NCBI RefSeq assembly: GCF_902459525.1
Contig: NZ_LR699166.1
Coordinates: 3,708,858-3,772,857 of the forward strand
Origin: Sideroxydans sp. CL21
GTDB taxonomy: Bacteria > Pseudomonadota > Gammaproteobacteria > Burkholderiales > Gallionellaceae
Length of the DNA: 64,000 nt
Direction: 5' to 3'
The stretch's first letter is position 1. Every line of letters begins with the position of its first letter. Shown piece after piece: positions 29,770 to 39,118 of this stretch. Position numbers and translations under genes: made by a program. The notes below the pieces were generated by a model. That model made no database searches and was not told where the DNA came from. It saw nothing but the letters and a program-made list of their open reading frames with translations.

Positions 29770-31512
29770 ATGAATCAGCAAGCGCTTTCTTCTTTCATCT
29801 GGTCGGTTGCCGACCTTCTGCGTGGTGACTACAAGCAATCCGAATACGGCAAGGTGATCCTGCCGTTCACCGTGCTGCGCCGTCTCGACTGTGTGCTTGA
29901 AACGAGCAAGGCCGCCGTACTCGCCGAAAACGACAAACAAAAGAAGGAGGGGCTGAACCCGGAGCAGTACCTGTTGAATAAGACCAAAGTGGGTTTTTAC
30001 AACACCTCGCCCCTGGACATGAAAAGGCTCATGGGTGACCAGGACCACATCCGCGAAAATCTCTACAGCTATATCGGCGAGTTTGCCCCGGCTGTGCGCG
30101 ACATTTTCGAGCGCTTTGAATTTCACATCCAGATCGACCGGCTGGCACGGGCGGGCCTGCTGTACCAGGTCACCGAAAAATTCACCAACATCGACCTGCA
30201 CCCCGAAGCTGTCAGCAATGGACAGATGGGTCTGGTGTTCGAGGAGCTGATCCGTAAGTTCGCCGAAATCTCCAACGAAACCGCCGGGGAACACTTCACC
30301 CCGCGTGAAGTCATCCGCCTCATGGTCAACCTGCTGTTCATCGAAGACGACGAGATTCTTTCGAAACAGCATGTCGTGCGCACCATTTATGACCCAACAG
30401 CGGGCACGGGCGGCATGCTCTCCATTGCGGGCGAATACCTCGAAGAGTACAACCCTAGTGCGAGGCCTACCATGTTTGGGCAGGAACTCAACGACGAGTC
30501 CTACGCAATCTGCAAAGCCGACATGCTCATCAAAGGGCAAGAGGTTGGCAATATCATTCCCGGCAACACCCTTTCCGAAGACGGCCACCCGCACACCAAG
30601 TTCGACTATATGCTCTCCAACCCGCCGTTCGGCGTGGAATGGAAAAAGGTCGAAAAGGAAATCCGCAAGGAACACGAAACCCAAGGCTACAACGGTCGCT
30701 TCGGCCCCGGCCTGCCGCGCGTCTCCGATGGTTCGCTGCTGTTCCTGCTGCATCTCATCAGCAAGATGCGCCCCGCGAAGGACGGCGGCAGCCGCTTCGG
30801 CATCGTGCTCAACGGCTCGCCGCTCTTCACCGGCGGCGCGGGCAGCGGCGAAAGCGAAATCCGCCGCTACGTGCTGGAAAACGACCTGGTTGAAGCCATC
30901 ATCGGCCTGCCCACCGACATGTTCTACAACACCGGCATCAGCACCTACGTCTGGATACTCTCCAACCGCAAGCCGGAACATCGCAAAGGCAAGGTGCAAC
31001 TCATCGACGCTTCATCCTTCTGGCAAAAGATGCGCAAGAGCCTGGGCAGCAAGCGCAAGGAACTCTCCGACGAACACATCGCCGAGATCACCCGCCTGTT
31101 CGGCGACTGCGTCGAAGCGGAAAAGGACGGCAAGCCCATCAGTCGTATCTTCAACAACGAAGACTTCGGCTATCGCACCATCACCGTTGAGCGCCCGTTG
31201 AAAGATGCGCAAGGCAAAGTCGTGCTGCACGAAAAAGGCAAACTCAGAGGCAAACCGCAAACCGATGCCAACCTGCGCGACACTGAAAATGTTCCGCTCA
31301 ACGAAGATGCGGAAAGCTACTTCAAACGCGAAGTACTGCCCCATGCGCCGGATGCGTGGATAGACCACGACAAAACCAAAGTCGGCTACGAGATTCCGTT
31401 CAACCGCCACTTCTATGTGTTCGAGCCGCCGCGCCCGCTGGCAGAGATCGATGCCGAGCTTAAGCAATGCACTGATCGGATATTGACCATGATTGCTGGA
31501 TTGAGCGCATGA
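29770..31512 (+). CDS. hsdM: Type I restriction-modification system, DNA methyltransferase subunit HsdM
   Basis: HsdM methylates adenine in the sequence chosen by HsdS. The 580-residue protein has an N-terminal HsdM helical domain ([27 protein letters not shown]), the AdoMet-binding motif [11 protein letters not shown] starting at residue 208, and the catalytic motif IV NPPF at residues 284-287. The stop overlaps hsdS by 4 bases. With HsdS it should form an active modification enzyme regardless of the state of hsdR. It is the first gene of the accessory island between topA and gyrB. Confidence 0.96.
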   Translation: MNQQALSSFIWSVADLLRGDYKQSEYGKVILPFTVLRRLDCVLETSKAAVLAENDKQKKEGLNPEQYLLNKTKVGFYNTSPLDMKRLMGDQDHIRENLYSYIGEFAPAVRDIFERFEFHIQIDRLARAGLLYQVTEKFTNIDLHPEAVSNGQMGLVFEELIRKFAEISNETAGEHFTPREVIRLMVNLLFIEDDEILSKQHVVRTIYDPTAGTGGMLSIAGEYLEEYNPSARPTMFGQELNDESYAICKADMLIKGQEVGNIIPGNTLSEDGHPHTKFDYMLSNPPFGVEWKKVEKEIRKEHETQGYNGRFGPGLPRVSDGSLLFLLHLISKMRPAKDGGSRFGIVLNGSPLFTGGAGSGESEIRRYVLENDLVEAIIGLPTDMFYNTGISTYVWILSNRKPEHRKGKVQLIDASSFWQKMRKSLGSKRKELSDEHIAEITRLFGDCVEAEKDGKPISRIFNNEDFGYRTITVERPLKDAQGKVVLHEKGKLRGKPQTDANLRDTENVPLNEDAESYFKREVLPHAPDAWIDHDKTKVGYEIPFNRHFYVFEPPRPLAEIDAELKQCTDRILTMIAGLSA

Positions 31513-32798
31513 GTTTTCCGCGTTATTCAGAATACAAGGACAGCGGTGTGGCCTGGCTGGGCGAGGTGCCGGAGCATTGGGAGGTGAAGCGTCTCAAGCG
31601 CAATCTGCAATTGCTGACTGAAAAGACCGAACGCCGCGAGCATCCTGTGGCGTTAGAAAATATCGAGAGTTGGTCTGGTCGTTTTGTTGAAACAGAAACT
31701 GAATTTGAAGGTGAAGGTGTCGCTTTCGATCGGGGCGATATTTTGTTTGGGAAGCTTCGCCCCTATTTGGCCAAGGCATATTTGGCAGAAACTTCGGGTG
31801 AGGCAGTAGGTGATTTCCACGTTATGCGTCCTACTCAAGAAGTTGATGGCCGCTTCGCTCAGTATCAGATTTTGAATCGCGACTTCATTACAATCGTTGA
31901 TGGCTCAACCTTCGGCGCAAAAATGCCACGTGCCAGTTGGGATTCCCTGTGCAACATACCATTGGCTACGCCGCCCAAGACAGAACAACAAACCATCGCC
32001 GCCTTCCTCGACCGCGAGACGGGAAAGATTGATGCGCTGATTGCCGAGCAGCATCAACTGGTAGAGCTGCTGGCGGAAAAGCGACAGGCTGTAATTTCGC
32101 ACGCCGTCATCAAGGGGCTGAACCCTAACGCCAAGATGAAATATTCCGGCATCGAATGGCTGGTCGAAGTGCCGGAGCATTGGGAAGTGATGCCGCTGAA
32201 GCGTGATTTACTTTTCCTCACCAGTGGATCTCGAGGGTGGGCGGATCATTACGCAGATGAAGGTGCATTGTTCATCCGCATCGGCAATTTACCAAGAAAT
32301 GATATTCACCTCGATCTCGCAGATATTCAGCGAGTCGATGTGCCAGATGGTACAGAAGGTGAGCGTACAAAAGTTCAACCTGGCGACGTGCTATTTTCTA
32401 TTACCGCATATTTGGGGTCAGTTGCTGTTGTTCCGGAAAATTTGGAAACTGCCTACGTTAGTCAGCATGTCGCACTTGCGAGGTTGTCGAGTCAGTCTTT
32501 ATTGCCAAGTTGGGTTGCCTACCTCACTCTTTCTTTTGTTGGTAAGACCTATTTGGAAACACAGGGGTATGGTGGCGCCAAGGTTCAGTTGAGCTTGGAT
32601 GATGTGAGAAACATACCGATGATTGTTCCATCACTTGATGAACAACGAACCATTGTGTCTTTCTTGGAGGCCGAAACCGCCAAATTCGACACCCTCAGCG
32701 CAGAAGCGAACCGCGCCATCGCACTGCTGCAAGAGCGCCGCAGCGCGCTGATTTCCGCCGCCGTTACCGGCAAGATTGATGTGCGCGGGGTGGGGTAG
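31509..32798 (+). CDS. hsdS: Type I restriction-modification system, specificity subunit HsdS
   Basis: HsdS recognises the two halves of the bipartite target. The 429-residue protein shows the expected pseudo-symmetry: a [19 protein letters not shown] start to the first target domain and [19 protein letters not shown] to the second. Each target domain is followed by a helical spacer ([38 protein letters not shown]). The repeated spacers are where domain swapping occurs in this family. The TAG stop falls inside the hairpin element that begins at 32795, so the last residues may have been set by that insertion. Confidence 0.95.
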   Translation: MSFPRYSEYKDSGVAWLGEVPEHWEVKRLKRNLQLLTEKTERREHPVALENIESWSGRFVETETEFEGEGVAFDRGDILFGKLRPYLAKAYLAETSGEAVGDFHVMRPTQEVDGRFAQYQILNRDFITIVDGSTFGAKMPRASWDSLCNIPLATPPKTEQQTIAAFLDRETGKIDALIAEQHQLVELLAEKRQAVISHAVIKGLNPNAKMKYSGIEWLVEVPEHWEVMPLKRDLLFLTSGSRGWADHYADEGALFIRIGNLPRNDIHLDLADIQRVDVPDGTEGERTKVQPGDVLFSITAYLGSVAVVPENLETAYVSQHVALARLSSQSLLPSWVAYLTLSFVGKTYLETQGYGGAKVQLSLDDVRNIPMIVPSLDEQRTIVSFLEAETAKFDTLSAEANRAIALLQERRSALISAAVTGKIDVRGVG

Positions 32799-32907
32799 GT
32801 CGGGCTTCAGCCCGACAAATGGCTGTCGGGTTAAAACCCGACCTGCGGGGGAATGTGCAGGTCAGGCTTTAGCCTGACGGAGTTTGTCGGGCTGAAGCCC
32901 GACCTAC
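32795..32907. repeat. 113-bp REP-like element of four tandem hairpins
   Basis: Four perfect 18-base palindromes lie in tandem at 32799-32816, 32825-32842, 32861-32878 and 32886-32903, each an 8-bp stem with a 2-base loop. Stem sequences vary (GTCGGGCT, GTCGGGTT, GTCAGGCT, GTCGGGCT), but every change is matched on the opposite arm. The outermost 25 bases (32795-32819 and 32883-32907) are perfect inverted repeats. The element lies between hsdS and the nucleotidyltransferase gene and includes the hsdS stop codon. It resembles REP/BIME-type intergenic repeats of proteobacteria. Confidence 0.9.
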
Positions 32908-32942
32908 CACAATGAAGCTATTAGGGCTACAATCGAAGCCAA

Positions 32943-33551
32943 ATGAGCTACGACAATAAATTGCTGGGGGTGCTGTTCGGGTCTTATCGCCAGCGGGTGC
33001 TGGAGCTGCTGTTGTTGCAGCCCGGCCAGCGTTTTCATGTGCGCGAGCTGGCGCGGCAAACGGGCACCACGGCGGGAACACTGCATCGCGAGTTGAGCAA
33101 GCTGGCGGAGGCGGGCTTGCTGTTGCGCGAGCGGCAGGGCAACCAGGTGTTGTATCAGGCGAACCGTGCTTGTCCGGTGTTTGAGGAGTTGGCGGGGTTG
33201 TTCCGCAAAACCAGCGGCGCGGTGAGCGTGTTGCAGCAGGCCTTGCGGGGTTTGTCGCCGCAGATTCGCTTTGCGCTGTTGTTCGGTTCGCTGGCGCGCG
33301 GGACTGAAACGCCGGGCAGCGATGTGGATGTGATGATTGTAGGCGACGCGGGCTTTGCCGAAGTGGTGAAGGCGTTATATCCGGCGCAGGAGTTGTTGCG
33401 GCGAGAGGTCAATCCGGTGGTGTATTCGGCCAGCGAGTTTCTGTTGCGTCTACATAATAAAGAGCCGCTGTTGCTGGAGGTATTGTCCAAACCGCGGTTG
33501 TTTTTGCTAGGGAGCGAATATGACTTTGCAGAATTTGCTGTCCATCAATAA
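32943..33551 (+). CDS. Winged-helix / minimal nucleotidyltransferase protein (MNT-type antitoxin candidate)
   Basis: A 202-residue two-domain protein. Residues 1-85 form an ArsR/MarR-like winged helix (LLLLQPGQRFHVRELARQTG, then GTLHRELSKLAEAGLLLRER). Residues 105-170 form a DNA polymerase beta-like nucleotidyltransferase with the GSLARGTETPGSDVDVMIVG signature, in which Ser and both Asp catalytic residues are present. In MNT/HEPN toxin-antitoxin pairs the nucleotidyltransferase neutralises the HEPN partner by nucleotide transfer. The added DNA-binding domain suggests autoregulation. It overlaps the HEPN gene by 32 bases and sits between hsdS and hsdR. Confidence 0.85.
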   Translation: MSYDNKLLGVLFGSYRQRVLELLLLQPGQRFHVRELARQTGTTAGTLHRELSKLAEAGLLLRERQGNQVLYQANRACPVFEELAGLFRKTSGAVSVLQQALRGLSPQIRFALLFGSLARGTETPGSDVDVMIVGDAGFAEVVKALYPAQELLRREVNPVVYSASEFLLRLHNKEPLLLEVLSKPRLFLLGSEYDFAEFAVHQ

Positions 33552-33969
33552 GCTGCAATCGTTCACGCCGGATCGCGGCGCGGTGCTCAAGCTGCTGCGG
33601 GCGGCGCAGCGCAATCTGGAAGATGCGCGGCTGGTTGCGCTGAGTGCAGACAACCGTTTCGATGCAGCCTACAAAACCATCATGCAATGCGCGATGCTGG
33701 GCTTGTGGGCAAACGGTTATCGCACTTCCACCAATCAGCCCGGCCACCACTTGACCGCAATCCAGAGCCTGCCGTTGACGATGCAGGTATCCAAAGAGAC
33801 GGTGATCGTGCTGGATGCCTTGCGCAAACAGCGCAACCTCAACGATTACGAAGGCGATCCGATTTCCGACAGCGTATTGGCTGCCTGCCTGAACGAAGCC
33901 GGGCAACTGCTGGCGCACACACGGCAATGGCTTGCCACCCACCATCCTGAATTGGTAGATGACAAATGA
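33520..33969 (+). CDS. HEPN domain protein, partner of the nucleotidyltransferase
   Basis: A 149-residue all-helical protein of HEPN type (AAQRNLEDARLVALSADNRFDAAYKTIMQ at the N-terminal half, LRKQRNLNDYEGD later). HEPN proteins beside MNT genes are often RNase toxins with an Arg-x4-6-His motif. Here the equivalent segment reads RKQRNLNDY with no His, so the canonical RNase site is not evident. A GGGAG ribosome site precedes the ATG. Gene overlap with the nucleotidyltransferase indicates co-translation. It may be a degenerate toxin or a member of a non-nuclease branch. Confidence 0.8.
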   Translation: MTLQNLLSINKLQSFTPDRGAVLKLLRAAQRNLEDARLVALSADNRFDAAYKTIMQCAMLGLWANGYRTSTNQPGHHLTAIQSLPLTMQVSKETVIVLDALRKQRNLNDYEGDPISDSVLAACLNEAGQLLAHTRQWLATHHPELVDDK

Positions 33970-33977
33970 GTAAGCCA

Positions 33978-34100
33978 CGTCATTCCGGCGTAGGCCGGAA
34001 TCCAGCAGCTACAAATAACCCCGCATAGCGGGACAACAAGTTTTGCCCGCTACGCGGAAAATGTTTCATTAACTGGATTCCGGCCTACGCCGGAATGACG
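33978..34100. repeat. 123-bp element with perfect 28-bp inverted ends
   Basis: The arms at 33978-34005 and 34073-34100 are perfect 28-base inverted repeats (outer end CGTCATTCCGGCGTAGGCC). Inside lie smaller dyads (CCCGCATAGCGGG and a CCCGCTACGCGG half). There is no open reading frame. This looks like a MITE-like or REP-like mobile hairpin, different from the one at 32795. Together the two bracket the nucleotidyltransferase/HEPN pair. Confidence 0.9.
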
Positions 34101-35022
34101 AAGTGATTTGGCGATAGATGATTGGGGAGCGCATGAGTCTGCACAAGGAAATCGAATTCGAAAACGACATCTGCGCCCACCTTGTTGCGCATGAATGGCT
34201 GTATGCCGAAAACGATTACACCGGCTACGACCGCGCCCGTGCCTTGTTCCCCGCCGATGTGCTGGCCTGGGTGCAGGCGACGCAACCGCAGGCGTGGGAG
34301 ACGCTGACCAAAAACAACGGCGCAGCGGCGGAAGCCGTGTTGCTCGACCGCATCCGCAAGCAACTGGATGATCGCGGCACGTTGGATGTGTTGCGGCACG
34401 GTGTGGAGTTGTTGGGGTTGCGCCAGCCGGTAAGTCTTGCTCAGTTCAAGCCTGCTTTGGCGATGAATGCAACGTTGCAAGCGTGGTATGCCGCCAACCG
34501 CCTGCGCGTGGTGAGGCAGGTGCGCTATTCGATGCATAACGAAAATGCCATCGACCTGGTGCTGTTCCTCAATGGCATCCCCGTGGCCACGGTGGAGCTG
34601 AAGAGCGATTACACGCAAAGCGTGGAAGATGCGGTGGATCAATATCGTTTCGACCGCCATCCAAGGCCCAAGGGGCAGCCCGCTGCCGAGCCGCTGCTGG
34701 ATTTTCCGAGAGGTGCCTTGGTGCATTTTGCGTTGAGCAACAGTGCTGCGATGATGACTACGCGCCTGCTGGGGGCGGCGACCACTTTTCTGCCGTTCAA
34801 CAAGGGTGACGATGGCGCTGCGGGCAATCCGGTGAACCCGAACGGGCACCGCACGGCTTACCTGTGGGAAGAAGTGTGGGCGCGCGATAGCTGGCTGGAG
34901 ATCATTGGCCGCTACATTGTGACCAAGCGCGACAGCAAGAAGCAGATCACTTCAAGCATCTTTCCGCGTTATCACCAGCTCGATGCGACGCGCAAACTGA
35001 TTGCCGCTGTGTTGGCTGAACA

Positions 35023-35066
35023 CTCACCCTCACCCCAGGCCCCTCTCCCGCATGCGGGTGAGGGGA
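35023..35066. repeat. REP-like palindromic sequence inside hsdR
   Basis: A 44-base element of the CTCACCC...GGGTGAGGGGA kind common between genes in proteobacteria, with a perfect CCCGCATGCGGG core at 35047-35058. Here it is inside the hsdR coding frame, adding a Pro/His-rich stretch (HSPSPQAPLPHAGEGS) just before the Walker A motif without breaking the frame. Confidence 0.8.
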
Positions 35067-36574
35067 GTAAATATCTGATTCAGCATTCCGCCGGTTCCGG
35101 CAAGACCAATTCCATTGCGTGGTCGGCGCACTTCCTGGCCGACCTGCACGATGCGCAGCACAAGAAACTGTTCGATTCGGTGCTGGTGGTGAGCGACCGT
35201 AATGTGCTGGATGCGCAGTTGCAGGAAGCGATTTTCGATTTCGAGCGCACTTCGGGCGTGGTGGCGACGATCAAGGGCGAGAGCGCCAGCAAGAGCAAGG
35301 AGCTGGCCGAGGCGCTTTCCGGCGGCAAGAAGATTGTGGTGTGTACGATCCAGACTTTCCCGTTCGCGTTGAAGGCGGTGCAGGAACTGGCGGCGACGCA
35401 AGGCAAACGCTTTGCGGTGATTGCCGATGAAGCGCACAGTTCGCAGACCGGCTCGGCAGCGGCCAACCTGAAGGCGGTGCTTTCTGTCGAGGAATTGCAA
35501 GAGCTGGCCGACGGCGGTGAGGTGAGTACGGAGGATATTCTGGCTGCGCAGATGGCCGCTCGCGCCAACGACGTGGGTATCACCTATGTGGCATTCACCG
35601 CCACGCCGAAATCCAAGACACTGGAATTGTTCGGGCGCCGCCCGAATCCGACACTACCCGCCGGCCCGGACAATCTGCCCGCGCCGTTCCACGTTTATTC
35701 GATGCGCCAGGCCATCGAGGAAGGTTTCATCCTCGACGTGCTGAAGAACTACACGCCGTACAACCTGGCGTTCAAGCTTGCCAGCGAAGGCCGCGAGTGG
35801 GACGAGACGGAAGTGGAACGCAGCGCGGCGATGAAGGGCATCATGCGCTGGGTACGGCTGCATCCCTACAACATCAGCCAGAAGGTGCAGGTGGTGGTGG
35901 AACACTTCCGCGAGAATGTTTCGCCGCTGTTGGAAGGACGGGCCAAGGCGATGGTGGTGGTCGGTAGCCGCTTGGAGGCGGTGCGCTGGCAACTGGCAAT
36001 CGACCAATACATCAAGTCGCAGAACTACAAAATATCTTCGTTGGTGGCATTCTCGGGCGAAGTGAATGACAAGGAATCCGGCCCCAATCCTTTCACCGAG
36101 AACAGCAAGACGCTGAATCCGAACTTGCGCGGACGCGACATGCGCGAGGCATTCAAGACTGACGAATATCAAATCCTGCTGGTGGCGAATAAATTCCAGA
36201 CCGGTTTCGATCAGCCACTGCTGTGCGGTATGTATGTAGATAAACGCCTGGCAGGCATACAAGCGGTGCAGACCTTGTCGCGCCTGAACCGCGCTTATCC
36301 GGGCAAGGATACGACCTACATTCTCGACTTCGTAAATTCGGCCGAGGAAGTGCTGGAAGCATTCAAGACCTATTACGCCACGGCAACACTGGCAGGTGTG
36401 ACTGATCCGAATCTGGTGTACGACCTGCGCGCCAAGCTGGATGCGACCGGACATTACGACGACAACGAAGTGGAGCGCGTGGTGACGGTGGAGATGAACC
36501 CGAATGGAGCGCAATACGAGTTGAATGCAGCGCTGGAGCCGGTGGCGGATCGCTTGCTTAAGCGTTATGCCGTA

Positions 36575-36579
36575 GCACT
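36575..36579. repeat. Target-site duplication, left copy (GCACT)
   Basis: The five bases GCACT directly precede the left IS end and are repeated directly after its right end (39274-39278). Duplications of this size are normal for IS21-family insertion. In hsdR they form the Ala815 codon and two bases of codon 816. Confidence 0.85.
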
Positions 36580-36586
36580 TGTGAAC

Positions 36587-36705
36587 TTTCGGCGTTAGGG
36601 AGCCATTTCATTTCCGGCATTAAGGAGCCAGTAGATTGTCGGCATAAAGGCGCCACTTTATTTCCGGCGTAATGGCGCCACAGGATTTCCGGCGTTAAGG
36701 CGCCA
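36587..36705. repeat. Five tandem IS-end motifs, 25-bp phasing
   Basis: Copies start at 36587, 36611, 36636, 36661 and 36686, each a variant of TTTCCGGCGTTAAGGCGCCA. The right end has only two (39224-39243 and 39248-39267). The IstA-binding array is therefore strongly asymmetric. Confidence 0.85.
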
Positions 36706-36797
36706 CTTTGAACCCTGATCAGGGGCTCGAACTTTCATTAAGCAACTAGACTTCCGGCATTTTGCCGGGAGAGGTTGTGACTAAACGGAGGTTCGAG

Positions 36798-38318
36798 ATG
36801 TATCAGTACCGAAATGTTTTGGTGCGCATGCGCCAAGGCGATTCTGATCGGGATATTGCCCGGTCCAAAACGATGGGACGCAAAAAACTCGCACAGGTTC
36901 GCGAGATCGCCAGCGAACGTGGCTGGCTTGCCCCCGAGTTTCCTTTGCCCGATGACGGAGTGCTGTCCACGCTGTTTGAGCGCAGGGAGGCATTGCCTGT
37001 CAGCTGTATTTCAACGCTGGAACCCTGGCGTGATCAGATCACCAAGTGGCATGCGGCCGGTATTCAGGGCACCACCATCCACGCCACGCTGGTGCGCAAT
37101 CACGGTTTTACCGGCAGTTATTCCTCGATGTATCGCTTTCTGGGGCAACTCGTTTCCCTGCAGCAGCCGGATGTTCCGCTACGCCTGACGTTCAAGCCTG
37201 GCGAAGCGGTTCAGGTTGATTTCGGTGCTGGTCCGCTCATCACCGATGTGTACACCGGCGAGATCTTCAAGACCTGGTTCTTCGTGATGACCTTGTGCTG
37301 GTCGCGTCACCAGTATGCCGAGTTTGTCCGCGACCAGACCGTGGCGACATGGCTGGGCTGCCATCGGCGTGCGTTTGAGTCGTTCTCGGGCGTACCCTCA
37401 CGCGTCATCATCGACAATGCCAAGTGCGCCATCACCAAAGCCTGCGTCTATGAGCCGGATGTGCAACGGGCGTATGCCGAATGTGCGGAAGGATATGCGT
37501 TCAAAATCGATCCTTGTCCTCCACGGGATCCACAAAAAAAAGGAATCGTTGAGGCAGGCGTCAAATATATCAAGGGCAGTTTCCTGCCGCTGCGCGAATT
37601 CCGCGATCTGGATGACGCCAACCGCCAGTTGCAGGCGTGGGTGATGAACGAGGCGGGCAACCGCATTCACGGCACGACCCGCGAAGCCCCTCTCAAACGC
37701 TTCGCCGAGGTGGAGAAAAGCCTGCTCAATGCTTTGCCCAGCGTTCCACCTGAGTTGGCCAGCTGGGCCAAGGTCAAAGTCCACCGTGACGCGCACGTCC
37801 AATACGAGACCAACCACTATTCGGTGCCGTTCCGGCTGATCGGATGCGACCTGTGGTTGAAGGCGACCGGCACCATGGTGACGCTGTACCGCGAACACGA
37901 AGCGGTTGCCAGCCATGTGCGACTGACGGGGAAAGGGCTGCGCGACACCGTGACCGACCATATGCCGCCCGAAGCGCAGGCGTGGCAAATGCAGGACACA
38001 CAGTGGTGTTTGAAATCGGCCTTGCAGATTGGTCCGGCCTGCCATGCCATGGTGCATGCCATGTTCGGCGACCATGTCTTGATCAAGATGCGTGCTGTAC
38101 AGGGCGTGCTGCGGCTCAAACAGAAATACGGCGCAGCCAGATTGGAAGCGGCCTGCCAGCGCGCCAACCATTACGGCACGCCGGGCTACAAGGTGGTCAA
38201 GATCATTCTTGAGAAGGGACTGGATCAGCTCGCGCCGCTGGCAGCCTTCGACGCACTGGCCACCACATACACCCAAGGCGGCCGATTCTGCCGCGATACC
38301 CAAACCATTCTTCAATGA
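36798..38318 (+). CDS. istA: IS21-family transposase IstA
   Basis: A 506-residue DDE transposase. It has an N-terminal helix-turn-helix region (RQGDSDRDIARSKTMGRKKLAQV) and an integrase core with acidic residues in VQVDFGAG, VIIDNAKCA and KGIVEAGVKYI, then a C-terminal beta-barrel-like domain. The ATG at 36798 has a GGAGG site six bases upstream; the frame is open 12 codons further up to a TTG. The stop overlaps the istB frame by four bases. All catalytic residues are present, so it is probably active. Confidence 0.95.
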   Translation: MYQYRNVLVRMRQGDSDRDIARSKTMGRKKLAQVREIASERGWLAPEFPLPDDGVLSTLFERREALPVSCISTLEPWRDQITKWHAAGIQGTTIHATLVRNHGFTGSYSSMYRFLGQLVSLQQPDVPLRLTFKPGEAVQVDFGAGPLITDVYTGEIFKTWFFVMTLCWSRHQYAEFVRDQTVATWLGCHRRAFESFSGVPSRVIIDNAKCAITKACVYEPDVQRAYAECAEGYAFKIDPCPPRDPQKKGIVEAGVKYIKGSFLPLREFRDLDDANRQLQAWVMNEAGNRIHGTTREAPLKRFAEVEKSLLNALPSVPPELASWAKVKVHRDAHVQYETNHYSVPFRLIGCDLWLKATGTMVTLYREHEAVASHVRLTGKGLRDTVTDHMPPEAQAWQMQDTQWCLKSALQIGPACHAMVHAMFGDHVLIKMRAVQGVLRLKQKYGAARLEAACQRANHYGTPGYKVVKIILEKGLDQLAPLAAFDALATTYTQGGRFCRDTQTILQ

Positions 38319-38329
38319 GGACTACCATC

Positions 38330-39118
38330 ATGCATCCAATTCCCGAACTGACACCCCTGCTCAAACAACTGCGCCTGTCCGGCATTCTGGACTCACTCGA
38401 GGCCCGCAACCGCGAAGCCATCGACCGCAAGCTGGCCTACACCGATTTCCTCAGCTTGCTGATTCATGACGAAGTCGCCCGGCGGGAGCAAAAGAAACTG
38501 GATATGCGACTACGACGTGCAAGCTTCCGTAACCAAAAAACACTGGAAGGATTCGATTTCGACCGACTTCCCAATCTGAACCGCTCGGCAGTCCATGATC
38601 TGGCGACTTGCCGTTTCATTGAAGAGAAAGTCGCCGTATTGATTGTGGGTCCGTGCGGCACCGGCAAAAGTCACCTGGCGCAGTCGCTGGGTCATGCGGC
38701 TGCACGCCAGGGCTATGACGTGCTGTTCATCACGCAAACCCAGCTCCTGAGCAGCTTGCGCGCAGCTCAGGCGACTGGCAATTATGCGCGGCGATTTAAA
38801 TCCCTGGTCAAAGTGCCCCTGCTGATCATTGACGATTTCGGACTCAAACCCTTGCGTTCGCCTGAAGATGAAGACTTCCATGACTTGATCGCCGAACGCT
38901 ACGAGCGTGCCGCCACCATTCTGACCAGCAATCTCGACTTTGATGAATGGGGTGAAGCATTCGCCGCAAATAAAATGATCGGCGCAGCGACGCTGGACCG
39001 ATTGCGCCACGGTGCGTATCGCGTGGTGCTGGATGGAGAGAGTTACCGCGACCCGAAGCCAATGCCGGAAAGGTCAAAAACGCCGACAGGGAAAGGAGGC
39101 AAACCTACTCAAGCCTGA
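38330..39118 (+). CDS. istB: IS21-family helper ATPase IstB
   Basis: A 262-residue AAA+ ATPase that assists IstA in target selection. Walker A is GPCGTGKSHLAQ and Walker B is LLIIDDFGLKPL; the C-terminus has the typical DRLRHGAYRVVLDGESYR segment. An alternative ATG at 38315 overlaps the istA stop as ATGA; I prefer 38330 because GAGG lies eight bases before it and MHPIPELTPLLKQL is a usual IstB start. It appears intact. Confidence 0.94.
   Translation: MHPIPELTPLLKQLRLSGILDSLEARNREAIDRKLAYTDFLSLLIHDEVARREQKKLDMRLRRASFRNQKTLEGFDFDRLPNLNRSAVHDLATCRFIEEKVAVLIVGPCGTGKSHLAQSLGHAAARQGYDVLFITQTQLLSSLRAAQATGNYARRFKSLVKVPLLIIDDFGLKPLRSPEDEDFHDLIAERYERAATILTSNLDFDEWGEAFAANKMIGAATLDRLRHGAYRVVLDGESYRDPKPMPERSKTPTGKGGKPTQA

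Larger units (their letters stand above)
34133..36598 (+). pseudogene. hsdR: Type I restriction subunit HsdR, N-terminal part, interrupted by IS21
   Basis: HsdR is the motor and nuclease subunit of the type I system. This 821-residue fragment has the N-terminal nuclease domain (residues about 1-200, with VATVELKSD as the motif II/III core) and the helicase core: Walker A QHSAGSGKT at residues 317-325, VIADEAHSS, and VAFTATPKSKT. The frame is broken within codon 816 by the IS element at 36580; the last six residues and the TAG come from the IS end. The ATG at 34133 has a GGGGAG site. Residues 297-312 are encoded by an in-frame REP-like insertion. The fragment lacks the C-terminal helical domain needed to join the HsdMS core. 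Confidence 0.93.

Noticed and set aside
29767..30999. A 410-codon open frame opposite hsdM
   Set aside because: Composition is that of an antisense shadow (rich in Val, Phe, His, Gln), with no motif; hsdM on the other strand has all methyltransferase motifs.
32799..32903. Possible CRISPR-like array from the four regular hairpins
   Set aside because: The repeats are palindromic with 2-base loops, spacers are short and uneven (8, 18 and 7 bases), and no cas genes are present.
36587..36705. Five regular 25-bp repeats as a CRISPR or iteron array
   Set aside because: They match inverted copies at the other end of the IS and lie at its terminus, so they are IS21 transposase sites.
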